DNA of 30,047 nt from the NCBI GenBank assembly GCA_900553295.1, contig USCR01000011.1, positions 1-30,047 on the forward strand. The letters are read 5' to 3'. This document shows, in pieces, positions 14,890 through 22,909 of the stretch; the stretch's first letter is position 1; the number at the start of each line of letters is the position of its first letter. The position numbers and the translations under genes were made by a program. The stretch is from an uncultured Eubacteriales bacterium. GTDB taxonomy: Bacteria; Bacillota; Clostridia; Christensenellales; Aristaeellaceae. Under the pieces are notes generated by a model. That model was not told where the DNA came from. It saw nothing but the letters and a program-made list of their open reading frames with translations, and did no database searches.

Positions 14890-15985
14890 GGAGCCACACC
14901 CTGGGCACACGGCTGGTGGGGGCCAGAAGGACTTCATAGCTGATGGTACCCGCCCAGGACGCCAGCTCCTCGGCAGTAATGCGTTCACCACCCTGCTCCC
15001 CCAGCAGCACCACCTGATCCCCGGCCTTTACCCCGGGAATGTGCGTCACATCGGCCATGAGCTGATCCATGCACACGCGCCCCAGAATGGGTGCGCGCTT
15101 TCCACCGATGAGTACCGCGCCCCTGCCGGAAATGGCCCGGTGATAGCCATCACCATAGCCCACGGCTACGGTGGCCACCCGCATGGGCTTGTCCGCCCGG
15201 AAGGTACGGCCATAGCTAACCGTGTCCCCGGCAGAGAGCTCCTTCACATAGGTAACCTCCGTATACCAGCGCATAACCGGCAACAGCGGCAGCGACTCGG
15301 GCACAGGAGCATAACCATACATGGAGATTCCCATGCGGACCATGTCCAGGTGCGTTGCCGCATAGCGATGAATGGCCGCGCTGTTGGCCGCGTGGCGCAC
15401 GATGCCCCGCGGCAGCAGGGCTGTCAACGCCTCGAACCGCTGAAATTGCTCCTGGGTAAACGCCGCATCCGCTCCGTCTGCGTCGGCAAAGTGGGTGAAG
15501 GCGCCGGTCAGATGCACCAGAGGTTCATCCTCCAGCGCTGCCAGTACATCCTGCACCTCCGCAGCATTCCGCGCACCGATACGGCCCATGCCGGTGTCCA
15601 GCTTCAAGTGTACGCTGGCTTCCCGGTTCTGGGCACGGCATGCCGCACCCACGCTCTTTACCATGGCGGGATCGCACACGGTAAGCGTCAGCCCCAGCGC
15701 CACGCCTCCCTGCGCCTCTCGCGGACTGGTGGCGCCCAGCACCAGGACAGGCGCATCCACGCCCGCCTGCCGGAGGGTTTCTCCCTCCTCCACCAGCGCC
15801 ACCGCCAGTGCCTCGGCCCCGGCCGACAGCGCTGCCCGGGCAACCTGTACCATTCCATGGCCATAGGCGTCAGATTTTACCACCGCCATCAGGCGGGCAT
15901 CCTTCGCGGTTGCCTTACGGAGCTGGCGCACGTTATGCCGCAGTGCATCCAGGTCGATTTCCCGGTAGTTTGCGCGATATTGCAT
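14879..15985 (-). CDS. alr: Alanine racemase
   Basis: PLP enzyme that interconverts L- and D-alanine, supplying D-alanine for peptidoglycan. The protein is 368 residues, standard. Seen: the PLP lysine Lys37 in AVVKSDAYGHG (aspartate replaces the more usual alanine or asparagine after VVKS/A), the RIGARNAAEV region after LDTGMGR, the catalytic tyrosine Tyr258 in VSYGRTFRAD, and VCMDQLMADVT for substrate contact. It is the first gene of a six-gene operon; a TATAAT-like -10 box lies on the minus strand at 16020-16025. It follows the terminator of the YkvI-like gene, so it has its own promoter. Confidence 0.95.
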   Translation of the reverse strand: MQYRANYREIDLDALRHNVRQLRKATAKDARLMAVVKSDAYGHGMVQVARAALSAGAEALAVALVEEGETLRQAGVDAPVLVLGATSPREAQGGVALGLTLTVCDPAMVKSVGAACRAQNREASVHLKLDTGMGRIGARNAAEVQDVLAALEDEPLVHLTGAFTHFADADGADAAFTQEQFQRFEALTALLPRGIVRHAANSAAIHRYAATHLDMVRMGISMYGYAPVPESLPLLPVMRWYTEVTYVKELSAGDTVSYGRTFRADKPMRVATVAVGYGDGYHRAISGRGAVLIGGKRAPILGRVCMDQLMADVTHIPGVKAGDQVVLLGEQGGERITAEELASWAGTISYEVLLAPTSRVPRVWLHEE

Positions 15986-16019
15986 ACTTCAGCCCTCTTT
16001 GCATGGCATTACGATTTGT

Positions 16020-16025
16020 ATTATA
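16020..16025 (-). promoter_or_regulatory. -10 box of the alr operon
   Basis: Perfect TATAAT on the minus strand, 35 bp before the alr start. The -35 position (about 16043-16048) reads TTTTCG, a poor match, and overlaps the terminator stem of the gene upstream. Promoter strength is uncertain. Confidence 0.45.
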
Positions 16026-16083
16026 CAACAAAACCACGGGAACGAAAAGGGCGGATTTTTCTTTTCCCGCTTCTTTCCCGTGG
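16026..16083 (-). terminator. Terminator of the YkvI-like gene
   Basis: Minus-strand hairpin with arms CCACGGGAA (16075-16083) and TTCCCGTGG (16034-16042), a purine-rich loop of about 32 nt, and a trailing TTTTGTTG. It starts 7 bp past the stop of the YkvI-like gene and separates it from alr. Confidence 0.7.
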
Positions 16084-16089
16084 CTGAGG

Positions 16090-17064
16090 CTAGCGGCTCA
16101 AGGCCACAGCCCCAAGAATGCACAGGCACAACGCCCCCAGCAGGAGATAGCCTACCCCCACAATTCCCTGAAAGCCGGCCATGGCAATGCCCCCTACGCC
16201 CGCAAGCGTCACCCCCTCCCGCCACGCCAGCCCGGGCGGAAGCATCTCCCGCAGCCCCTGGAAAACGGCAAGCAGCGTGGTAAGGATGGCCAGATACAGC
16301 GCCGTGGCGCCCAGGACGAAGCCAGGTTTCCCCAGGGCAGAAAAAAGCGCAACCATGGGCAGGGGATGATGCCATAGGGCAGGGAAACGCAGCAGCAATC
16401 CGTTCCCCAGCGTCAGCAAAAGCGCCAGCAGCGCTGCGGCCCAGACCGGGGCACGGGAAAGTTCCGCCCGGCGGCAGATCAGCGGCGCGGCAAAGGCCAG
16501 GTTGAATCCGCCCCAGCAAATCCCCCGAGCGCACGCCTCCAGCCCTGGTGGAACCGCTGAAACTACCCGCAGGGAAAAGCTCTGCTCCACAGGAAGCAGC
16601 CAGCACAGCCCCATGAGCACGGTCAAGACCACCATCAGCAAACCGGAGAGCACGGTCAGCGCCGGAATTTTTCCCCGGGACAGCAGCCAGCACAGGGCCA
16701 TGGTGCCCACACCGCCCAGCCATTCCGCCCCATGCAGGGGTATCGTCAATTTTGCAAGCTCCGCCGCGCCTGCTGTCATAGCTCCGCCCGTGGTAAAAAG
16801 CAGCAGCAAAAAAGCGCCCTGGGGCAGCCACCCCAGCGCGCCGGGAAAGCACTCCGCCAGTTTTTTTTTGCTCCGCCGTGCACAGCCGGAAGCCAGCGCG
16901 CCCCCCAATAGCGCAATCGTCCCCGTCCCGGCCGCGATACCCAGCCAGCTCCACAAGCCGAACCGGCTGAAAAAAGCTGCCACTTCCCGCCCCGTGGCAA
17001 AGCCCGCGCCAATCATCGCGCCGCACAATTCCAGCGCGGCAAAGCACGTTTTCCGTTTCTGCAC
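16090..17064 (-). CDS. YkvI-like multi-spanning membrane protein
   Basis: Integral membrane protein of 324 residues with about ten hydrophobic helices. The opening segment CGAMIGAGFATGREVAAFF (residues 14-32) matches the conserved start of the YkvI family, which belongs to the LeuT/APC-like transporter superfamily, and a later GGFNLAFAAPL is also typical. The substrate is unknown; the fold suggests a sodium- or proton-coupled amino-acid-like carrier. A GTG at 17064 with GGAGG seven bases upstream was chosen as start; a GTG six codons earlier lies before the ribosome binding site. It is transcribed alone, divergent from the FAD/Rieske oxidoreductase, with its own terminator. Confidence 0.75.
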   Translation of the reverse strand: MQKRKTCFAALELCGAMIGAGFATGREVAAFFSRFGLWSWLGIAAGTGTIALLGGALASGCARRSKKKLAECFPGALGWLPQGAFLLLLFTTGGAMTAGAAELAKLTIPLHGAEWLGGVGTMALCWLLSRGKIPALTVLSGLLMVVLTVLMGLCWLLPVEQSFSLRVVSAVPPGLEACARGICWGGFNLAFAAPLICRRAELSRAPVWAAALLALLLTLGNGLLLRFPALWHHPLPMVALFSALGKPGFVLGATALYLAILTTLLAVFQGLREMLPPGLAWREGVTLAGVGGIAMAGFQGIVGVGYLLLGALCLCILGAVALSR

Positions 17065-17175
17065 AGGATCGCCTCCTGCCACAGCCTATGTACGGAGCGG
17101 AAAGCACATGCAAACATGTACGAAGGGGGCTTATTTTTCCAGAAGCGGTGCATACTGTTCTGGGAGGGATGGAAG

Positions 17176-18552
17176 ATGGAGGAAAAATATTGGCAGGAAG
17201 TTCCCGAAGCGCAATACCCGGTTCTGCGGGGCCAGCAGAAATGTGACGTGGCCATCGTGGGAGGCGGTCTGGTGGGGGTAACGCTGGCATGGATGCTCAC
17301 GCGGCAAGGGGTACATACCGCGCTGGTGGAAGCCAAAACCCTGGGCTGCGGCGCTGCATCAGGCTGTACGGGCAAGGTTACCGCGCAGCTGGAGGAAACC
17401 TATGAGCGTGTCATGCGTGCCCAAGGGCACGAAGCCGCGCAGCTGCTGTGCGAAATGCAGCGGGATGCGGTGAAGGGCGTTGTCGCCCTGGCCAAGGGAA
17501 CGGGCACCCCGATGGGTCTGGCTTCCCAGACGGTGCACGTCTCCGCGCTTGCGCCCGATCAGGTCCCTGCCGTGGAAAGTTTGCTACGGCTGGAGCAGAG
17601 CATTGGGCTGCCCGTTGCCTGGGAAACGGATCACGGCGACTGTCCTGTCCCCAGCTACGCTGCGATCCGCCTGGAACGCCAGGCGCTGCTGGAACCGTTG
17701 GCATATCTGCATGCCTTGGCTGCCCAGGCGTCGGAAGGGGGCTGCGCCATTTTTACCAATTCCCCGGTGACTTCCCTGGAGCCACAGCTGGTCCTCACCC
17801 GCTCGGGCAGCCTCAGGGCGCAGATCATTGTTCTTTGCACGGGCACACCTATTCATATGAAGCAGCTGCCCCTACTGGCCATGCTGGAGCAGCGCACCGC
17901 CATGCTGGCGATACTGGAAGGCACGCCCACCTTTACGGGGAGCTATCTGGAATACCGCAGCGAAGGCGTTACCCTGCGCCCCGTTCCCGGCGGCGCGCTG
18001 GTGGTCGGGGATTTGGGCATCACCGGCAGCAAGTGCCTGCGCACCCAGGCGGATGCGTTTACCAAAGCATGGCGGCAGTTTTTTCCCGACGCACGCTTGA
18101 CCGGCAGCTGGGTGCGGCAGGACGTTTACAGCCGGGACGGCATGCCCCTGGTTGGCCCCTTGGAGAAGCGCGACAGTCACCTGCTGGTTGCCACGGGCTT
18201 GAGCGGCTGGGGCCTGACCGGCAGCTATCTGGCGGCCCGCTTGCTCTGCCGGAACATTCTGGGGCGTTCACAGCCCGAAGCGCGTTTTTTCCTGCCTCAC
18301 CGCAGCTATGCCAAGAAATTTGCCGTGATGCTCCCGGGTGCCCTGCGGGAAGCGGGCGCCATGGCCGCCATGGTCTTTCACCGAGACATGCCCAAGTGCA
18401 CGCACATGGGCTGCCGCCTGCGCTATTTCCCTCAGGCGCAGCGCTGGGAATGCCCCTGCCACGGCTCGGCCTTCTCCATTCTGGGAGAGGTGCGCGCCGC
18501 GCCCGCCGCCGAGGACGCGTCCATCAGCCCCCGGCAGCGGCGCCAGCGCTGA
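17176..18552 (+). CDS. FAD-dependent oxidoreductase with C-terminal Rieske domain
   Basis: Protein of 458 residues joining a DAO/glycine-oxidase-type FAD domain to a Rieske [2Fe-2S] domain. Seen: FAD-binding CDVAIVGGGLVGVTLAWML (residues 23-41) with the following acidic residue (ALVEAK), the second FAD contact VATGLSGWGLTGSYLAARLL near 338-357, and the Rieske ligands Cys408/His410 (CTHMGC) and Cys426/His429 (CPCHGSAF). All four cluster ligands are present. The usual GPA-x-x-L ending is weak (AAPAAEDASIS) and the C terminus is a short basic tail. ATG 17176 with GGGAGGG at 7 bp was chosen; an upstream ATG at 17116 has no such site. Likely an electron-transfer oxidoreductase; the substrate is unknown. 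Confidence 0.88.
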   Translation: MEEKYWQEVPEAQYPVLRGQQKCDVAIVGGGLVGVTLAWMLTRQGVHTALVEAKTLGCGAASGCTGKVTAQLEETYERVMRAQGHEAAQLLCEMQRDAVKGVVALAKGTGTPMGLASQTVHVSALAPDQVPAVESLLRLEQSIGLPVAWETDHGDCPVPSYAAIRLERQALLEPLAYLHALAAQASEGGCAIFTNSPVTSLEPQLVLTRSGSLRAQIIVLCTGTPIHMKQLPLLAMLEQRTAMLAILEGTPTFTGSYLEYRSEGVTLRPVPGGALVVGDLGITGSKCLRTQADAFTKAWRQFFPDARLTGSWVRQDVYSRDGMPLVGPLEKRDSHLLVATGLSGWGLTGSYLAARLLCRNILGRSQPEARFFLPHRSYAKKFAVMLPGALREAGAMAAMVFHRDMPKCTHMGCRLRYFPQAQRWECPCHGSAFSILGEVRAAPAAEDASISPRQRRQR

Positions 18553-18719
18553 TGCGCTAAGACGGCCCAAAGCCTCGGGAGGGAAGCTGCCTGTGCTACG
18601 TTCCTGGGCACAAGACGGCTTTGCCAGTTTCGCGGTTTGTTGATATTGCTTGCAGCATCCATTCCTTCTAGGCGGGGTGTAGTTTACACTTTGGGTACAC
18701 GCTGAGCGTTCGCGTGCCT
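18553..18719. other. Convergent intergenic region (167 bp)
   Basis: It lies between the FAD/Rieske gene and the penicillin-binding protein gene, whose 3' ends face each other. Only short inverted repeats are visible, such as GTGTA/TACAC (18677-18689) and CACGC/GCGTG, the latter spanning about 18701-18717. There is no strong intrinsic terminator and no gene. Confidence 0.4.
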
Positions 18720-21128
18720 TCAGGGCGTGAAAATGGAGAGGGCAGTTTCCTCCTCCTTGGTGCTGCTGCCAAAGAGGCCGTTCCAAAACCGTTCCAGCAT
18801 ACCCTCCGTCTGGGGCAGTGCCGCCCGGGCGACCTGCACGCTCTGCACGCCTTCCAGCAGAATACCGTTTTGCAGCAGCTCCGCGTGCACGGGGATCACC
18901 CGGTACGTGTAGGTTACGCCCGGTTGCGCCCGGGTATCGGTATAGTACAGGGTTTCGCCGGTGGAGCCATACAGTTCCGTGAGCACAAAGCTCTCCCCGG
19001 CCGCGTCCCGCTGAACCCGATACACGGCGTTGTCCCCGGCTTCAATGACCAGGAGCGGATAGCCGTCCTCGTTATGCGTAACGGTAAAGGACTTTGCGGA
19101 ACGAGGTGCGCTCCATACGTCGCTGTACTGGGTAGGTTGCGTACCCGCCGCAAAGATTTCGCTGATACGGTATGCGCTGGGCGTCAGGTCCGAGGCCAGC
19201 ATGGCCTGCCCTCGCCATTCAATGGATTTCTTGTCAATTTCCGCAGTGACCAATCCCTCCGGGCGGGCGAAGGTTGGCTTTTCCCGGCTGCTATACCAGC
19301 TCTTGAAAAAGTCCCGGCATAGGGCGGCAGGATAGTCGCCGCCGCTGATCCACCCGGCCAGGCGGTGGCTGCTATCGGGATTGTCAAAGCCCATCCAGGT
19401 GGCCATGGACACTTCCGCGGTATAAGCCGCCATCCAAACGTCCCGGTTGCCACCACCGGTCATGTTCACGGTGCCGGTTTTCCCCGCCACCTGTACCCCC
19501 GCCCCGGACAGCTTGGCACCGGTGCCCGAGGTGGTCACGGTGCGGAGCATATCGGTCATCAGGTACGCAGACTGTGCCGAGAGAACCCGGGTACCGCTAT
19601 CCTGATGCTGATAGATGATCCGCCCGTCCAGGTCGGTGATTTTTTCAATAAAGTAGGGTTCATGGTACACCCCGCCATTGGCAAAGGGGCTGTACGCCGC
19701 AGCCAGGATCACCGGGGAAACGCCGTAGGTCATGGAGCCCAACGCCAGGGAGAGGTTTCCATCCCTGGCATCCAGGGGAATACCCACGCTGCTGAGATAA
19801 TCCATGCCTGCCTGAATGCCGATCTGGTTCAGCAGTGCCACCGCGCACACGTTCAAGCTGTTTTTCAGCGCCGTGCGGATGGTCACCGGCCCATAATAGG
19901 CATAGCCGCTGTTCCGGGGCGTATAGCCACCGAAATTGGTGGGCTCGTCCTGGAGTACGCTGGCCGGCGTATAGCCATAGGTCTGAATGGCCGGAGCATA
20001 CACCACCAGGGGTTTCAGGGCCGAGCCCGGCTGCCGGCGCAGTTGCGTGGCACGGTTGAGGCCCCGCCGGGTATCATAGCTGCGTCCGCCAACGCAGGCA
20101 CGTACCGCGCCGGTGGCATTGTCCACGCAGGCCGAGGCGGACTGCACGGGCGTGCCGTCGCTGGCGTTGGCAGGGAAGATGTCCCGGCTATACTGTTGTT
20201 CCAGGGCAGCCTGCATCTCCGGGTCCAGGGTGGTGTAAATCTGATATCCGCCAGCCAGGAGCGTTTCGGCGCTCACATCCAGCTGGAGTTCCGCCTCGTC
20301 CAGTACGGCGTCCACAAACCAGCCATAGGCCGTTTTGGGCGCAGCATCCTCCAGGGGGGTCAATTCCTGTGCCACCGCTTGGTCATATGCTTCTTGGGTA
20401 AGCATTCCTTCATCCCGCATAACGCCCAGAATGTACGTCCGCCGCTCCAGGTTTGCCTCCGGCGCGGAGGCGAGGCTAAAGCTGGCGGGCGCCTTGATTG
20501 CCGCGGCCAGGGCCGCCGCCTGGGCAGGTGTCAGATCCCAGGCATCCACCCCAAAGGTAGTCTGCGCTGCCGCCTGCACCCCATAGGCACCGCTGTCAAA
20601 GTAGATATAATTCAGATACATTTCCAGAATCTCATCCTTGGAAAACTGATGTTCCAGCTGCAGGGCGAGCCATACTTCCTCCAGTTTACGGGCGATGGTT
20701 TTCTGGCTGCTCAGGTGGCTGAGTTTCACCAGCTGCTGGGTAATGGTACTGGCGCCCTGGGAAAAACCGCCGGACCGCAGGTTGCTCACCAGCGCTCCGC
20801 CAATGCGCACCAGGTCAAAACCGGGATGCTTGTAGAACCGCAAGTCCTCCGCCGCCAGGAAGGCGTTCACCACATGATCGGGCAAGTCCTCCAGGGCCAC
20901 CAGGGTCCTGTTCTCGCTTCCCACCAGGCGGGTAACAAACTGCCCGTCCTTATCGAAAATGCTACCGGTCTGGGCCAGGGATTGCAGGCGCACAGGGTCC
21001 AGGCGCTGCCAGGAGGCTACATCAAAATAAAAGTAGCCTGCCACCGCAACGCCTATCACGGCCAACGCCAGCGTTGCCAGTATCCAGCGGCCCACATGCC
21101 GCTTGCCCGGATGTTCCTTCTTACCCAT
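18720..21128 (-). CDS. Class A penicillin-binding protein (PBP1A type)
   Basis: Bifunctional peptidoglycan synthase, 802 residues, membrane-anchored with the active domains outside. Seen: a basic N terminus and one membrane helix (about 14-34). The glycosyltransferase GT51 domain has AAEDLRFYKHPGFD (catalytic Glu) and QGASTITQQLVK. The transpeptidase has the SxxK serine in QPGSALKP, SLN (KNSLNV) and AGKTGT. After these comes an approximately 110-residue C-terminal region (about 670-780) with a beta-rich, fibronectin-III-like look (VTYTYRVIPVHAE). The ATG at 21128 was chosen because GGGAGG sits 6 bp upstream; an in-frame ATG two codons earlier abuts the ribosome binding site. It is divergent from the solute-binding protein gene. 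Confidence 0.95.
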   Translation of the reverse strand: MGKKEHPGKRHVGRWILATLALAVIGVAVAGYFYFDVASWQRLDPVRLQSLAQTGSIFDKDGQFVTRLVGSENRTLVALEDLPDHVVNAFLAAEDLRFYKHPGFDLVRIGGALVSNLRSGGFSQGASTITQQLVKLSHLSSQKTIARKLEEVWLALQLEHQFSKDEILEMYLNYIYFDSGAYGVQAAAQTTFGVDAWDLTPAQAAALAAAIKAPASFSLASAPEANLERRTYILGVMRDEGMLTQEAYDQAVAQELTPLEDAAPKTAYGWFVDAVLDEAELQLDVSAETLLAGGYQIYTTLDPEMQAALEQQYSRDIFPANASDGTPVQSASACVDNATGAVRACVGGRSYDTRRGLNRATQLRRQPGSALKPLVVYAPAIQTYGYTPASVLQDEPTNFGGYTPRNSGYAYYGPVTIRTALKNSLNVCAVALLNQIGIQAGMDYLSSVGIPLDARDGNLSLALGSMTYGVSPVILAAAYSPFANGGVYHEPYFIEKITDLDGRIIYQHQDSGTRVLSAQSAYLMTDMLRTVTTSGTGAKLSGAGVQVAGKTGTVNMTGGGNRDVWMAAYTAEVSMATWMGFDNPDSSHRLAGWISGGDYPAALCRDFFKSWYSSREKPTFARPEGLVTAEIDKKSIEWRGQAMLASDLTPSAYRISEIFAAGTQPTQYSDVWSAPRSAKSFTVTHNEDGYPLLVIEAGDNAVYRVQRDAAGESFVLTELYGSTGETLYYTDTRAQPGVTYTYRVIPVHAELLQNGILLEGVQSVQVARAALPQTEGMLERFWNGLFGSSTKEEETALSIFTP

Positions 21129-21276
21129 GCGCATCCTCCCGTGAACTTTTTTTCGTACTTTTGCAAGGCTATCCTTCCCTTTTGCGCCGTGGAAAGTGCA
21201 GAGAATCCTTGCCGGAAGCGGCATGGGCAGGCATTTGTGCCAATTTCTGCATCACGAAAAAAGTTTCGGAGGGGAC

Positions 21277-21305
21277 TGGTCAAAGTCGTGAAAGTGGTCT
21301 ATAAT
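21277..21305 (+). promoter_or_regulatory. Promoter of the solute-binding protein gene
   Basis: TGGTCA (21277-21282, four of six matches), a 17-bp spacer and a perfect TATAAT (21300-21305), 36 bp before the start codon. The remaining sequence back to 21129 must hold the promoter of the penicillin-binding protein gene; I could not place it. Confidence 0.6.
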
Positions 21306-21341
21306 GTAGCAATAGATATAAACACGAGGGGAGGCCGGCGG

Positions 21342-22832
21342 ATGCAAAGAGGCATTGCGTGGCTTTTGCTTTTATGCATGCTCTTATTCGCAGTGCCAGC
21401 CATGGCGCAGGAAAGCTTCACCATGGCTGGTTATGATGACAGCAGCGTAGGACATGTGTGGGAAGACAACCTTTTCTTCCAAAGAATGGAAGAAAAAACA
21501 GGTGTACACTTTACCTTTGATCAGTCCACCGAGTACAGCGAGTGGCAGCAGAAAAAAGAAAGCATGTTCGCCAGTGGTGAGCTGCCGGAGGTGCTGTTCA
21601 AGGCTGAGCTGAGCACGGAAGAAATCCTGCGTTATTATGAGGCGGGCCAGCTCCTGGACCTTCGGCCTTATATCGAAAGCTGCATGCCGAATTTGTCGGC
21701 ATTGCTGGCGGAGCATCCCGACTGGGAAGCAGCCATTACGCTGCCGGATGGGTCCATTCCCGCCTTGCCGACGCTGAATCCCCTGCAGAACAACAATGCC
21801 ATGTGGATCAACCAGACCTGGCTGGACACCTTGGGCCTGGACATGCCCACGGACGCCGAGTCCCTGGCGGAGGTGCTCCGCGCTTTCAAGACCCAGGACC
21901 CCAATCGCAATGGAAAGCAGGACGAAATTCCGCTTTCCTATATGGGCATGTGGGATCTGCGCTTCCTGGGGCACGCCTTTGGTCTGGTCAGCAATGACTA
22001 TGGTGTATATCTGGACGACCAGGGGCAGGTGCAAACCACGCTCAACACCGATGAGAACCGCGCCTTCCTAACATGGCTGCATGAGCTGTGGGAGGAAGAG
22101 CTGCTGGATCACGACGGATTTACCACCATGGATACCCTGCGCCAGATTACCGACAGTGACGCGGTGATGACCTATGGCGTTTTCTTCGGCCCCACGCCGC
22201 TGAATCTGGTGCCCGCTTCCGCGCTGGATGAATATGTGCTTCTGCCTCCCCTGGAATATCAGGGTCAGCAGATTTACCGTGATTTGCTGGGCGATGTGGT
22301 GCCGGGCTCCTTTGCCCTGACCAGTGCCTGCCAGGACCCTGAAACCATGCTGCGGTGGGTGGACTATCTGTACAGTGTCGAGGGTAGCCGGCTGGCACAG
22401 TCGGGCCTGGAGGGTGTGGAATACACCATTAACGCGGACGGCACCTGGTACTGGATCGATGACATTGAAACCGTTGCCAGCTCCGTTCTGGCCGACGCTA
22501 CCATCGCCGATGGAGCCAATACCCCCGGATATTACCCGGTGGAATTGCAGCTCTCCTATGACAGCAGCGACACCCAGCGCATGGTTTCCGCCATGCAGGA
22601 GCTAAAGACCTACACGGTTCTGCCCTACCCCATGGTATATCTCTCCGCGGAGGATCAGGCCCGCGTTAATGAGATTCAGCTGGAACTGGGCAGTTACTCC
22701 GAAACGGCCATGATTCGCTTTGTAACCGGGGACATTCCCCTGGACGATAGCAGCTGGTCCGCGTATACGTCGCAGCTGGAAAACCTGCATCTTCAGGAAA
22801 TGTTAACGATCTGGCAAAAAGCCGTGGATTGA
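21342..22832 (+). CDS. Exported extracellular solute-binding protein (LipO/YtcQ-like)
   Basis: Type 1 solute-binding protein of an ABC sugar or oligosaccharide importer, 496 residues. Seen: a signal peptide (basic MQRG, a hydrophobic stretch, AMA-QE cleavage near residue 22), then a periplasmic-binding-protein fold of two lobes with typical segments such as EEKTGVHFTF, ELPEVLF, DPNRNGKQDEIPLSY and the C-terminal EDQARVNEIQLELG. There is no lipobox cysteine at the cleavage site, which is unusual for a Gram-positive binding protein, and no permease or ATPase gene is nearby. ATG 21342 follows AGGGGAGG; the much longer open frame upstream is antisense to the PBP gene and is not coding. The galactokinase-family gene follows at 77 bp, so a galactoside is a possible ligand (inference). 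Confidence 0.88.
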   Translation: MQRGIAWLLLLCMLLFAVPAMAQESFTMAGYDDSSVGHVWEDNLFFQRMEEKTGVHFTFDQSTEYSEWQQKKESMFASGELPEVLFKAELSTEEILRYYEAGQLLDLRPYIESCMPNLSALLAEHPDWEAAITLPDGSIPALPTLNPLQNNNAMWINQTWLDTLGLDMPTDAESLAEVLRAFKTQDPNRNGKQDEIPLSYMGMWDLRFLGHAFGLVSNDYGVYLDDQGQVQTTLNTDENRAFLTWLHELWEEELLDHDGFTTMDTLRQITDSDAVMTYGVFFGPTPLNLVPASALDEYVLLPPLEYQGQQIYRDLLGDVVPGSFALTSACQDPETMLRWVDYLYSVEGSRLAQSGLEGVEYTINADGTWYWIDDIETVASSVLADATIADGANTPGYYPVELQLSYDSSDTQRMVSAMQELKTYTVLPYPMVYLSAEDQARVNEIQLELGSYSETAMIRFVTGDIPLDDSSWSAYTSQLENLHLQEMLTIWQKAVD

Positions 22833-22909
22833 TCCCTTGTCCGGCTTCACTTCAGAAGCATGACGCCTGCCATAAGTAAAAATCATTTCAAAAGGATGGA
22901 GAGAAGCAT

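Noticed and set aside
15989..17290. 433-codon open frame on the minus strand overlapping the YkvI-like gene
   Set aside because: Composition is Gly/Arg/Pro-rich shadow sequence; the other frame has clear membrane helices and the YkvI signature.
17448..18560. 370-codon frame overlapping the FAD/Rieske gene
   Set aside because: Out-of-frame Gly/Arg/Pro-rich shadow; all FAD and Rieske motifs lie in the other frame.
19365..21341. 659-codon upstream extension of the solute-binding protein frame
   Set aside because: It is antisense to the well-supported PBP gene, low in family-like features, and the ribosome binding site, promoter and signal peptide place the start at 21342.
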